Shown here piece after piece: positions 25,171 through 33,843 of a stretch of DNA of 64,000 nt; within the stretch, counting starts at the first letter, position 1; every line of letters begins with the position of its first letter. Both the position numbers and the translations under genes were made by a program. A model generated the notes under the pieces. The model was not told the origin of the DNA. It saw only the letters and a list, made by a program, of their open reading frames with translations, and did no database searches. The stretch lies in NCBI GenBank assembly GCA_947493335.1, contig CANLQO010000006.1, positions 60,393 to 124,392 on the forward strand, given 5' to 3'. The stretch is from an uncultured Paracoccaceae bacterium (GTDB taxonomy: Bacteria; Pseudomonadota; Alphaproteobacteria; Rhodobacterales; Rhodobacteraceae).

Positions 25171-25188
25171 TGTCAACCCAAGTTGACA
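25171..25188. promoter_or_regulatory. CrtJ/PpsR-like site (perfect TGT-N12-ACA palindrome) between hemE and hemC
   Basis: TGTCAACCCAAGTTGACA is a perfect inverted repeat with 7-bp arms and a 4-nt centre. It fits the TGT-N12-ACA consensus of the tetrapyrrole/photosynthesis repressor CrtJ (PpsR). In Rhodobacter capsulatus hem genes are among CrtJ-controlled targets. The site ends just before the first possible hemC ATG (25188) and lies about 50 bp upstream of hemE. Confidence 0.6.
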
Positions 25189-25205
25189 TGTCTAAGAATT
25201 GGGTC

Positions 25206-26141
25206 ATGACACTGGATTTGCCAACACCCGCCACCACTTTTCGCATCGGAACCCGAGGGTCGCCGCTCGCTTTGGCGCAGGCGCACGAGACCCGCGCGCG
25301 TCTTGCCAAGGCATTTGAATTGCCGTTTGAAGCATTTGAAATCGTGGTGATCAAGGTCACAGGCGATCAGATTCTGGACAAGCCGTTGCGCGAAATCGAT
25401 GGCAAGGGTCTCTTCACACGTGAGATTGAAGAGGCGCTTTTGGCGGACGAAATTGATATCGCGGTGCATTCAACCAAGGACATGCCGGTGGCCCAGCCTG
25501 ACGGCCTTGTGATGGAGACGTTCTTGCCGCGCGAGGATGTGCGGGACGCCTTTGTTTCTTTGAAATACAAGGGCTTGGCTGAGATGCCAGAGGGCGCGGT
25601 GGTCGGTACGTCCAGCACGCGGCGGCGGGCGCAATTGGCGGCGAAATTCCCGCATCTGCAGGTGGTCGAATTTCGCGGGAATGTGCAAACCCGGCTAGGT
25701 AAGCTGGACAGTGGCGTGGCAGATGCGACGTTTCTGGCCACCGCGGGGCTCAAGCGGTTAGGTATGGACGAAGTGCCCTATCACCCGATTGAGGTGACAG
25801 AGATGTTGCCTGCGATTGCGCAGGGTGCGATTGGGATCGAGCGCCGCCAAGATGACATGCGCGTGGCCGAGATGCTTGAGGCCATTCACCATGCCCCAAC
25901 CGGCCAAAGGCTTGCCGCAGAGCGGGCGCTTTTGGCGGGGCTTGACGGGTCTTGCGAGACGCCTATCGGGGGACTTGCAGAACTTGGCCCGCATGGGATG
26001 CGCCTGCGCGGGGAAATCCTGCGCCACGACGGTTCAGAGGTGTTGACCGGCGACACCGAAGGTGCGGTCGAGGATGGCGCAGAGATGGGCCGTGCGATGG
26101 CGGCCGACCTGTTGGGCCGTGCGGGATCGGGGTTCTTTTAG
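25206..26141 (+). CDS. hemC: Porphobilinogen deaminase (hydroxymethylbilane synthase)
   Basis: This 311-residue HemC joins four porphobilinogens into hydroxymethylbilane. Motifs are FRIGTRGSPLALAQA, DIAVHSTKDMPV, GTSSTRRRAQLAAKFP, and GLDGSCETPIGG with the Cys that binds the dipyrromethane cofactor. The ATG at 25206 fits the usual family N-terminus. An in-frame ATG at 25188 would add six residues and would overlap the end of the CrtJ-like palindrome. It diverges from hemE; the two are probably coregulated. Confidence 0.95.
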   Translation: MTLDLPTPATTFRIGTRGSPLALAQAHETRARLAKAFELPFEAFEIVVIKVTGDQILDKPLREIDGKGLFTREIEEALLADEIDIAVHSTKDMPVAQPDGLVMETFLPREDVRDAFVSLKYKGLAEMPEGAVVGTSSTRRRAQLAAKFPHLQVVEFRGNVQTRLGKLDSGVADATFLATAGLKRLGMDEVPYHPIEVTEMLPAIAQGAIGIERRQDDMRVAEMLEAIHHAPTGQRLAAERALLAGLDGSCETPIGGLAELGPHGMRLRGEILRHDGSEVLTGDTEGAVEDGAEMGRAMAADLLGRAGSGFF

Positions 26142-27547
26142 TCGGCGCCCGGAAAGACCTTACCCGGATTCAACAGTCCCTGCGGATCAAGTGCTGCTTT
26201 GATCGCGCCCATCGTGGCAAGAGCCGTGGGGTTCTTGCGCCGGGCCATGGAGCCGAGTTTTGATTTGCCAACGCCGTGTTCGGCACTGAATGACCCGCGC
26301 AATTCAACCACGACATCTTCGACCATTTCGCGGATCGCATCCTTGAGCTGGGGATCATCGCGGGTCGGATAGGCGGTATAGTGAATGTTGCCATCCCCCA
26401 GATGTGCCACGACGAAATCGGTTGCTTCGGGGTCGAGATCGGCAAGGCGGCGCGCGCCTTCTGACAGAAATGCCTCAACATCGGTCAATGCCACGGCAAC
26501 GTCGGTATCCACGTAGGGCCGCTTGTGAAAGGCGATTTCGGCCGCGGATTCGCGCCGGGCCCACATCTCTTCCCTTTGGCTTTCGTTTTGGGCGACCACG
26601 GCATCAAGCAGTGATCCGTCCTCCAACATATTGCCCAGAATGTCGGTCAACAGTTCCTGCACCGGAATGGCACCACTTGCGTCGGGTGTGGCGTCGCGCG
26701 GCGCAATGGCGCCGATTTCGATCAGGATATTGACGTCGTATTGATCCTCGAAAGGGGCGCGTGCCCCCGGAATGCAGGCAAGATGTCCCGCAATAAAGCT
26801 GCGTGGCATGAATTCGAACGCCTCCACCGCGTTTGAGGTCTCTGCTTGCACGCGGTTCAACAGGGTCAGCGCGTCGGGAAGGCTGGGCACGGCGACCATC
26901 GCAGTGGCGTATGCGAGCGGTTTTGGGTGCAGTTTCATCACAGCACGGGTGATGATGCCAAGCGTCCCCTCGGACCCGATCAGCATGTGTTTGAGATTGA
27001 GGCCCGAGTTGTCTTTGTGCAGCTTGCCCATCAGATCCATGATCCGGCCATCCGCCGTCACGACCTCTAAGCCAAGACACAAGTCGCGTGTATTGCCATA
27101 GCGCAGCACATTCGAGCCGCCAGCGTTGGTGGCGAGCACGCCGCCGATCATCGCAGAGCCGCGCGCGCCAAATGTCAGCGGAAAGATCATGTCCTCGGCA
27201 TCCGCTGCATCATGAAGCGCGGAAAGGATGACGCCCGCGCCCACCGTGGCAGTGCGACCCTTGGGATCGATTTCTTCGATGGCGTTCATGCGATCCAGCG
27301 AAAGCATCAACATACCCTCGCCCGATGTGCCACCCGTCAGCCCGGTGTTGCCCGAAACGGGAACAACGGGGCAATTATTGGCAGTGGCGATGGTCATAAT
27401 CCCCGCAACCTCGGCGGTGTTCGCCGGGCGCAGCACCGCAACCGGGTCAGCGCTATAACCACCGGTCCAGTCCGTCAGCCACTTTGCCCGATCTTCGCCC
27501 GTCAGAACGAATTGGTCGCCCAAAAGGCTTTGCAGGTCTTCAATCAT
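26138..27547 (-). CDS. FAD-linked oxidase (GlcD/D-lactate or D-2-hydroxyglutarate dehydrogenase family)
   Basis: A 469-residue flavoprotein. The PCMH-type FAD domain shows VLRPANTAEVAGIM, PVVPVSGNTGLTGG and MIGGVLATNAGGSNVLRYG. The C-terminal FAD-oxidase domain shows DFVVAHLGDGNIHYTAYP and GSFSAEHGVGKSKLGSM, the latter with metal- and substrate-binding His residues. The family oxidises D-2-hydroxyacids such as D-lactate, glycolate or D-2-hydroxyglutarate and passes electrons to cytochrome or ETF. The start MIEDLQ at 27547 is used, as the track extension has no family resemblance. It overlaps the hemC end by 4 bp. Confidence 0.88.
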   Translation of the reverse strand: MIEDLQSLLGDQFVLTGEDRAKWLTDWTGGYSADPVAVLRPANTAEVAGIMTIATANNCPVVPVSGNTGLTGGTSGEGMLMLSLDRMNAIEEIDPKGRTATVGAGVILSALHDAADAEDMIFPLTFGARGSAMIGGVLATNAGGSNVLRYGNTRDLCLGLEVVTADGRIMDLMGKLHKDNSGLNLKHMLIGSEGTLGIITRAVMKLHPKPLAYATAMVAVPSLPDALTLLNRVQAETSNAVEAFEFMPRSFIAGHLACIPGARAPFEDQYDVNILIEIGAIAPRDATPDASGAIPVQELLTDILGNMLEDGSLLDAVVAQNESQREEMWARRESAAEIAFHKRPYVDTDVAVALTDVEAFLSEGARRLADLDPEATDFVVAHLGDGNIHYTAYPTRDDPQLKDAIREMVEDVVVELRGSFSAEHGVGKSKLGSMARRKNPTALATMGAIKAALDPQGLLNPGKVFPGAD

Positions 27548-27753
27548 CGTCTTCCTCCGTCTTGGCGGGAGACAAAGCACGGGATCGCAGCGAGGGAAAG
27601 CGCTGGTAGCAGTGTTGAGCAAATTTCCCGACCAACGGTTTAAGACTGTAACATCGGGATGAGAGTTGAACGTACAACACGTGGTACGCGCAGGCGGTCT
27701 GCCGACCATTTGCAGCATCAGGATGCAGTCAGTGTCACCGGAAACAAGGGTGG

Positions 27754-27830
<77 letters not shown>

Positions 27831-27881
27831 GAACCACTAGCGGGGGATTAAGGCCCCCCGCGAGAGGTGTCAAACCGAAAT

Positions 27882-28892
27882 TTAGTCGTAGCGAAGTTCC
27901 GTCGCTTTGCCTCGGAATATGTAATAGGCGAGGAACGTATAGGCCGCGATGGTCGGCAGAACGATGCAGGTTCCCAAAAGGATGATCCACAGGCTTTCAG
28001 GCGCGCTGGCGCTTTCGTAGATCGTCATCTTATCAGGGACTACATAGGGGTAAAAGCTGTAGGCCATGCCACTGTAGGCCAGCGTCCACAGAGCCGAAGC
28101 CGTCGCAAAGGGCAACCACGACATCCGGTCATTCAAGAATGGCATCCGCCGGAGCATTGTCCATAGCGCCAGAACCAATGCACCCGAGACAATCGGCAAT
28201 GGTGCCAGCAAGAGGATTTGTGGGAAACTGAACCACTTGTCGAAAATCCGAGGTGAGACATAGGGCGTCGCAAGCGAAATCGCGGCAATCCCCAGCACGA
28301 GCCCCCAAATGCCACCTTTGGCCCAGCCGATCGCTTTGCGCTGCAAATGCTCATCGGTCTTGTAGATCACCCAAGTCGCGCCGATGAAGCTGTAGCCGAC
28401 GGTCAGGAACACCGATGTCAGCAGCGCAAAGGCGAAATGGCCCCAGGTATAATCCAGACCCATGACATACATGCCCAGCATGAACCCCTGCGCCAGCGAC
28501 GTCAGCAGCGAGCCGGTGAAGAACACGTTGTTCCACAAGGGCTTGTAAGGGGCAGGGGCCTTGGCGCGGAACTCGAACGCCACCCCCCGCATGATGAGCC
28601 CGATCAGCATGATCGCGACGGGCAGATAAAGCGCGGTCAAAATCTCACCATGTGCCGCCGGGAAGGCCACAAGCAGCAGGCCCACCGCCAGCACCAGCCA
28701 TGTCTCATTCGCGTCCCAGAACGGCCCGATCGAGGCGATCATGCGGTCCTTCTCGGCGTCATCGGCAAAGGGGAAAAGGACCCCCACGCCAAGGTCATAG
28801 CCATCAAGGATCACATAGATCAGGATCGACAGGCCCATCAGGCCAGCAAAGGTAAAGGGCAGCCATTGAGCCGGATCACCAAAAAGGTCCAT
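27882..28892 (-). CDS. cydB: Cytochrome bd-type (CIO) quinol oxidase subunit II
   Basis: A 336-residue integral membrane protein with eight or nine hydrophobic helices. The start FTFAGLMGLSILIYVILDGYDLGVGVLFPF and the following WDANETWLVLAVGLLLVAFPAAHG are CydB/CioB hallmarks. With CydA it forms a quinol oxidase that reduces O2 without pumping protons, useful at low oxygen or under cyanide or sulfide stress. It follows subunit I by 5 bp in the same operon. Confidence 0.95.
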   Translation of the reverse strand: MDLFGDPAQWLPFTFAGLMGLSILIYVILDGYDLGVGVLFPFADDAEKDRMIASIGPFWDANETWLVLAVGLLLVAFPAAHGEILTALYLPVAIMLIGLIMRGVAFEFRAKAPAPYKPLWNNVFFTGSLLTSLAQGFMLGMYVMGLDYTWGHFAFALLTSVFLTVGYSFIGATWVIYKTDEHLQRKAIGWAKGGIWGLVLGIAAISLATPYVSPRIFDKWFSFPQILLLAPLPIVSGALVLALWTMLRRMPFLNDRMSWLPFATASALWTLAYSGMAYSFYPYVVPDKMTIYESASAPESLWIILLGTCIVLPTIAAYTFLAYYIFRGKATELRYD

Positions 28893-28897
28893 GTTGC

Positions 28898-30304
28898 TTA
28901 CTCCGCCGGAATTGATTTGGCCGTCGCTTCGGGCGCGCGGCGGGGTTCCATCACCGGCTCACCCCGTGATGCCTTGCGGGCAAGATAGAAGATCACCGTG
29001 ATGTATGCGCCCAAAAGGATCGCATAGACCACGAGGTAGGCGATCAGCGTTGACAGCACCATCGGCGCGGGCACATCGGCAACCGCCTCTTTGGTGGTCA
29101 TGACACCTTGAACCAGCCAGGGTTGGCGGCCGATTTCGGTCGTGTACCAGCCCGCAAGCGTGGCAAGCCAACCCGAAAAGGTCATACCCACAAGGCCGAA
29201 CAGCCAGATCTTGGGCAAGCCTTCGACCCCCCGGCGGCCTTCACCATCAGATTTGCGGCGCAACATCAGCGCAACAGAGGCCCAGGACACCAGCAGCATC
29301 AACACACCAGTGCCGACCATCACCCTGAAAGACCAGAAGACCGGGGCCACGCGAGGGTGCAGGGGCGTACCATCCTCTGCCACAAACTCATTCAGGCCTT
29401 TCACTTCGCCGTCCCATTCATGGGTCAGGATGAAAGAGGCGAGCCCGGGGATACCAAGCTCATAGTGGTTCTCGCGAGCCTCATCATCAGGCAGCGCGAA
29501 CAACAGCAATGGTGCGCCGCGTTCGGTTTCCCAAACACCCTCCATCGCGGCGACCTTGGCAGGCTGATATTCCTTCGTGTTCAGCCCGTGCATATCGCCC
29601 ACGAAAATCTGCACCGGAATAAGCAACGCTGCGACCCACAACGATGTTGTCAGCGCCGCCCGCACGCCTTGTGTGCGTCCACCAATCAGCCAGCGGAACG
29701 CACTGACACCGGCGATCAGGAAGCTGACTGTCAGGAAACTGGCCAGCATCATGTGGAAAAACCGGTAGGGCATCGACGGGTTGAAAATGATCGCCCACCA
29801 GTCGGTTGCGTGGGCCACACCATCAATCATTTCAAAGCCTTGCGGCGTGTGCATCCAGGAGTTCAGCACAATGATCCAGAAAGTGGACATCGTTGTGCCA
29901 AAGGCCACAAGCGCGGTGGCGGTCGTATGCAACCAGCGCGGCACTTTCGAAAAGCCAAACAGCATGATGCCAAGGAACACGGCCTCAAGGAAAAAAGCGG
30001 TCATGACCTCATAGGCCAACAGGGGCCCCGCGATATTGCCCACAATTTCCATGAAACCGGGCCAGTTGGTGCCGAATTGGAACGACATGGTGATGCCCGA
30101 CACCACGCCCATCGCAAATGACAGGGCGAAGACCTTGACCCAAAAGCCATAGGCCTCCATCCAGCGCGCCTCTCCACTGCGGTTATAGCGCAGGCGGAAG
30201 TATAGCAGCACCCAGCCCAAGGCGATGGTGATCGTCGGGAACAAGATGTGAAACGAGATATTCGCCGCAAACTGAATGCGCGATAGAAGTAGTGTCTCCA
30301 TCAT
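28898..30304 (-). CDS. cydA: Cytochrome bd-type (CIO) quinol oxidase subunit I
   Basis: A 468-residue multi-helix protein carrying the hemes. RIQFAANISFHILFPTITIALGW includes the heme-ligand His, and further typical segments are GVVSGITMSFQFGTNWPGFM, ALLIPVQIFVGDMHG and LAGWYTTEIGRQPWLVQGVM. The region between the quinol-binding helices looks short, as in the cyanide-insensitive CioA branch, rather than long as in E. coli CydA; this is judged by eye. Two adjacent ATGs are possible, with AAAGGACGCC before the first. It heads cydAB (cioAB). Confidence 0.95.
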   Translation of the reverse strand: MMETLLLSRIQFAANISFHILFPTITIALGWVLLYFRLRYNRSGEARWMEAYGFWVKVFALSFAMGVVSGITMSFQFGTNWPGFMEIVGNIAGPLLAYEVMTAFFLEAVFLGIMLFGFSKVPRWLHTTATALVAFGTTMSTFWIIVLNSWMHTPQGFEMIDGVAHATDWWAIIFNPSMPYRFFHMMLASFLTVSFLIAGVSAFRWLIGGRTQGVRAALTTSLWVAALLIPVQIFVGDMHGLNTKEYQPAKVAAMEGVWETERGAPLLLFALPDDEARENHYELGIPGLASFILTHEWDGEVKGLNEFVAEDGTPLHPRVAPVFWSFRVMVGTGVLMLLVSWASVALMLRRKSDGEGRRGVEGLPKIWLFGLVGMTFSGWLATLAGWYTTEIGRQPWLVQGVMTTKEAVADVPAPMVLSTLIAYLVVYAILLGAYITVIFYLARKASRGEPVMEPRRAPEATAKSIPAE

Positions 30305-30410
30305 GGCGTCGTCCTTTGTCTTTCGACGTTGTGTTGACCCTGATTTAGAGTGATTCCAGAAAATTGACAGGCGGGTGCGACAGCATGGCGCGATCCTGAT
30401 GACCCAAACA

Positions 30411-30442
30411 AAAAAGGCCCGCGCATCGTTGCACGGGCCTTT
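30411..30442 (-). terminator. Intrinsic terminator of the NCS2 permease gene
   Basis: Read leftward, AAAGGCCCG and CGGGCCTTT arms enclose a short loop and are followed by TTTTTT (AAAAAAGGCCCG on the plus strand). It lies about 20 bp beyond the permease stop on the minus strand. Confidence 0.88.
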
Positions 30443-30460
30443 GAATTGGTAAGGTCTCCT

Positions 30461-31786
30461 TTAGATCTCGTCGGGCAAGATCAAGTTCAAACCGATGGCC
30501 AGGATGGCCGTTGGGGCGACCGCAGAAGTCGCCAGTGTTTTGACGACGCCGGGCAGGTATTGCACCGCAGAGGGCACAAGGTTCAGACCCAGACCAACCG
30601 CCAGTGACACCGCGATGATGACCATGTTGCGGCGGTTCATCGTGACCTCCGTCAGCATGTTCATGCCTGCTGCGGCCACCATGCCAAACATCACGATCAC
30701 ACCGCCACCCAGCACTGGCAGGGGCATGGAGGCGATCACAGCGCCGACCTTTGGCACCAATCCGCAAACGATCATGATCAGACCGGCAATCGTCACCACA
30801 TGGCGGCTCATGACCCCGGTCATGCCGACGATACCGACGTTCTGGCTGAACGATGTATTGGGCAGACCGCCAAAGACACCCGCCACCGCGGTGCCCAGAC
30901 CGTCGGCATATGTCGCGCCGGAGATCTCGGCGCTGGTTGCTTCGCGTCCTGCACCCGCTTTGGTGGTCCCATTTGCATCGCCGACGGTTTCAATCGCCGA
31001 AACGATGCTCACCAGAATGACCGCAATCACCGCGCCGAGGCTGAACTCGAACCCGTAAGGCAGTGGTTGGATCGCGGTGATCCAGCTTGCGCCCGAAACC
31101 GGGCCAAAGTTGACCATGCCAAGCGCGAAGGCCAGCGCATAGCCCACGAGCAGACCGACCAAGATTGCCGCGTTGGATAGCGTCCCCTTGGTAAAGAACT
31201 TAACCACCAGCGCCACGATCACCACGGTCAACGCAACCGACCAATGCTTGAGCGAGCCAAAGCTTTCTGCCGCCATCTGGAAATCGGCCGCACCACCGGC
31301 TGCGTATTTGATCGCCACCGGGATAAGGTAAAGACCGATTGCAAGGATCACGAGGCCTGTGACCAAGGGTGGAAAGAGCCACCGCAAAGACCCGATAACT
31401 GAACCAAGGGCAAAGTGGACCACCCCGCCTATGATACATGCGCTCAGTGCCACGCCCAGACCTTGCGTTGCGGCGATCCCGGCCAACACCCCGACAAAGG
31501 CGAAGGATGTGCCCTGCATGATCGGAAGCCGGGCGCCAACCGGGCCGATGCCAACAGTTTGGAAGAGTGTGGCAACGCCTGCAAACAGCATCGCCATCTG
31601 AATCAAGTAGATTTGTTCCGGCCCGCCAAAAGCGAGCCCCGCCGCACCTGCCACAATGATCGAGGGTGTGACGTTGGAGGCGAACATCGCCAGCACATGT
31701 TGCAGCCCCAGCGGTACCGCCTGCCCGAGTGGCGGCGTTGTATTTGGATCTGAATAGGCCGATCCCGCCGTTTGAGTGGTGTCCAT
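30461..31786 (-). CDS. NCS2-family purine permease (xanthine/urate type)
   Basis: A 441-residue transporter with about 14 hydrophobic segments. The NCS2 signatures are PLGLQHVLAMFASNVTPSIIVAG, LPIMQGTSFAFVGVL, ETVGDANGTTKAG and GGLPNTSFSQNVGIVGMTGV. The family moves xanthine, urate or uracil with protons or sodium. The divergent neighbour uraH acts just after urate oxidation, so urate or xanthine is the likelier cargo. The start MDTTQTAG at 31786 is chosen, preceded by GGGACAC. The track extension is rejected. The intrinsic terminator follows. Confidence 0.9.
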   Translation of the reverse strand: MDTTQTAGSAYSDPNTTPPLGQAVPLGLQHVLAMFASNVTPSIIVAGAAGLAFGGPEQIYLIQMAMLFAGVATLFQTVGIGPVGARLPIMQGTSFAFVGVLAGIAATQGLGVALSACIIGGVVHFALGSVIGSLRWLFPPLVTGLVILAIGLYLIPVAIKYAAGGAADFQMAAESFGSLKHWSVALTVVIVALVVKFFTKGTLSNAAILVGLLVGYALAFALGMVNFGPVSGASWITAIQPLPYGFEFSLGAVIAVILVSIVSAIETVGDANGTTKAGAGREATSAEISGATYADGLGTAVAGVFGGLPNTSFSQNVGIVGMTGVMSRHVVTIAGLIMIVCGLVPKVGAVIASMPLPVLGGGVIVMFGMVAAAGMNMLTEVTMNRRNMVIIAVSLAVGLGLNLVPSAVQYLPGVVKTLATSAVAPTAILAIGLNLILPDEI

Positions 31787-31948
31787 TTTGTGTCCCCTGT
31801 TCCCTTGACCACATCTTCTGGTGGCCTGCGGCGAAGTGAAGCACCAAACAGGCGCTCTGCAAATGATTCGTTGCAAACGCTTGCAAGGGTTGACTTGCGG
31901 CGTGGCATCGGCGCTTCATCACACGGCAGAACGATGGAAAGATATGCG

Positions 31949-32308
31949 ATGTCCAAAGGGTTCCTGACCACACATGTGCTGGATACAGCGCGCGGATTGC
32001 CAGCAGCGGGGATGCGGATCATCCTTTATCGGAACGACGAAGGCGCCCGCACGCAGATTGTCGAGATGGTCACAAATGCCGATGGCCGCACTGACAGCCC
32101 GATCCTGCCCGCCACCGAATTCGCGCCCGGCGCGTATGAACTGGAATTCCATGCAGGCGATTATCTGGACGCCAACGGGCTTTCAGACGCGAGCCCACGC
32201 TTTCTGGATGTGATCCCGATCCGCTTTGGAATCAACGACCCGGACAGCCACTATCACGTCCCGCTTCTGGTCTCGCCCTTCAGCTTTTCAACCTATCGCG
32301 GCAGCTAG
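31949..32308 (+). CDS. uraH: 5-hydroxyisourate hydrolase (transthyretin-like)
   Basis: This 119-residue HIUase hydrolyses 5-hydroxyisourate to OHCU in urate degradation. The N-terminal GFLTTHVLDTARGLPAAGM holds the catalytic His. YHVPLLVSPFSFSTYRGS is the diagnostic C-terminus (YRGS). No periplasmic signal peptide is apparent. The start at 31949 has GGAAAG seven bases upstream. It diverges from the purine permease and overlaps tail to tail (4 bp) with a membrane-protein gene. Urate oxidase, OHCU decarboxylase and allantoinase are not in the window. Confidence 0.95.
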   Translation: MSKGFLTTHVLDTARGLPAAGMRIILYRNDEGARTQIVEMVTNADGRTDSPILPATEFAPGAYELEFHAGDYLDANGLSDASPRFLDVIPIRFGINDPDSHYHVPLLVSPFSFSTYRGS

Positions 32309-32820
32309 ACGGTCCGTGACTTGCGCAGGGCGCGAATGTCGACCTTTTCGCGCGGGATCGGCGGGCGGGTAAACGTTGGCACGACGGCGGGCGGGTCAAG
32401 CCGCCAGATCGACAGGATCACGCCAAGCCACCACGCAGCCCCAACGACGAGCCAAACGACAGAAACGGAGCCCACGGCCAGATGTCGCGAAAGTGGCTCT
32501 TCATAGCCAAGCGCGATGACACCGCCCATCACCGGGACCATGAAGATGACTGGCGTCACGCAGTGCAGGATACCAACTGCCAGACCGGGCCCAAGCCCCT
32601 GCGGATGTGTCAGCCAGCGTGGTGAAATGCGCGGGATTGCGTAAACCGCCGCCGTCATCAGGTTCAAAACCATGCAGGTCAACGCGAACCAATGCCACAT
32701 GCCCGGATGATTTGGGGAATTGATTTTCAACAGAAAAAGCCCCGAAAACGCCAGCACTGCTATGCCGATCGCACGCAGCAAGATGATATAGATGACCTGA
32801 AGAACGTCCCGAAATGTCAT
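32305..32820 (-). CDS. Four-helix membrane protein of unknown function
   Basis: A 171-residue protein with four strong hydrophobic segments (IILLRAIGIAVLAFSGLFLL, WHWFALTCMVLNLMTAAVYAI, ILHCVTPVIFMVPVMGGVIAL and VVWLVVGAAWWLGVILSIW) and a basic cytoplasmic tail. The stop overlaps that of uraH. I do not recognise the family, and it is too short to be the membrane urate oxidase PuuD. Codon use looks like that of its neighbours. No functional claim is made. Confidence 0.75.
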   Translation of the reverse strand: MTFRDVLQVIYIILLRAIGIAVLAFSGLFLLKINSPNHPGMWHWFALTCMVLNLMTAAVYAIPRISPRWLTHPQGLGPGLAVGILHCVTPVIFMVPVMGGVIALGYEEPLSRHLAVGSVSVVWLVVGAAWWLGVILSIWRLDPPAVVPTFTRPPIPREKVDIRALRKSRTV

Positions 32821-32871
32821 GACGGCCCTATGCGTTAATCAGGGTCAGTCTGACGCCAGAATGTGGTGAAT

Positions 32872-33843
32872 TTAGGGATTTGGCGTGAAAAACCGGTACG
32901 TCGTGGACTGAACATAGGGCGCATCCGGCGTGACCGCGATAGATGGGAAATGGCGGTGCGTTGGTGCGTCGGGCCAGCCTTGCGCCTCGATCGCGAGGCC
33001 TTCATAGGCCGTGCGGCCCGGACGGATCGCTTCACGTCCATCATAGACCTGAATGCCGGGTTGATCGGTGGCGACCGTCATGCCAACGCCAGAGGCCCCT
33101 TTGAGTGTCAGCACCTCACGCAGAGGCACGCGGCGATCCGAGAGGCAAAAGTTGTTGTCGAGCCAGGGCGCATTCGGTGCAATTGCGCGGGGCATGCGGA
33201 AATCCATATCGCTACCCGCAACCTCCGCGATCTCGCCAGTTGGGCAAAGATCGTCATTGCCGGGAAGATACCGGTCGGCATCAACCTGCAGGACGTGGCC
33301 GTCCCATTGCGGTGTGCCGTCAAAGTTCCAGTAAGAATGGTTGGCAAAGTTCATTAATGTCGGCGCATCTGTCGTGCCGGTGACATCAAGATGCAGGGTC
33401 TGATCGCTGACACGGAATGTCGCTTTAACCTCTCGATTGCCGGGCAGGCCCGCTTCACCATCTAAAAGCACGCATGTCAGCACGGCGTGACGGTCACTGG
33501 ACTCGGCCACTTGCCACAACCGACGATGTGTCGCCTGCACACCGGAGTGTAGATGGACGCGCCCGTCCTGATTGCGCTCCAACTCATACATCATGCCGTC
33601 GATCCGCACACGGGCGGTGCTGATCCGGTTGGCAATCGGGCCGATAATGCTGCCGTGGTGGCGCATGTCGCCTTCGTAGTCCGCCAGATTGTTGGACCCC
33701 AGTGTGAGGGACCGGTCCACACCCGCCAGCCGCACGTCCTGTATGATGGCCCCCCATGTCAGCAGCGTTACGTTCAATCCGCCGTCCGACAGAGTCAGGG
33801 CATGCACATCCTCGCCTGTGCTGGCGGTGCCAAACACTTTCAT
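32872..33843 (-). CDS. galM: Aldose 1-epimerase (mutarotase)
   Basis: A 323-residue mutarotase that interconverts alpha and beta anomers of galactose or glucose. Key stretches are GSIIGPIANRISTARVRIDG, HSGVQATHRRLWQV, NFANHSYWNFDG with the catalytic-region His, and GLAIEAQGWPDAPTH with the catalytic Glu. The ATG at 33843 overlaps the beta-galactosidase TGA (ATGA); the track extension is rejected. It is the last gene of the galactoside operon and would prepare galactose released by the two galactosidases for the dehydrogenase. Confidence 0.93.
   Translation of the reverse strand: MKVFGTASTGEDVHALTLSDGGLNVTLLTWGAIIQDVRLAGVDRSLTLGSNNLADYEGDMRHHGSIIGPIANRISTARVRIDGMMYELERNQDGRVHLHSGVQATHRRLWQVAESSDRHAVLTCVLLDGEAGLPGNREVKATFRVSDQTLHLDVTGTTDAPTLMNFANHSYWNFDGTPQWDGHVLQVDADRYLPGNDDLCPTGEIAEVAGSDMDFRMPRAIAPNAPWLDNNFCLSDRRVPLREVLTLKGASGVGMTVATDQPGIQVYDGREAIRPGRTAYEGLAIEAQGWPDAPTHRHFPSIAVTPDAPYVQSTTYRFFTPNP

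Noticed and set aside
29108-30121. 337-aa plus-strand ORF
   Set aside because: Antisense of cydA; rich in His, Arg and Gln with no hydrophobic or domain pattern.
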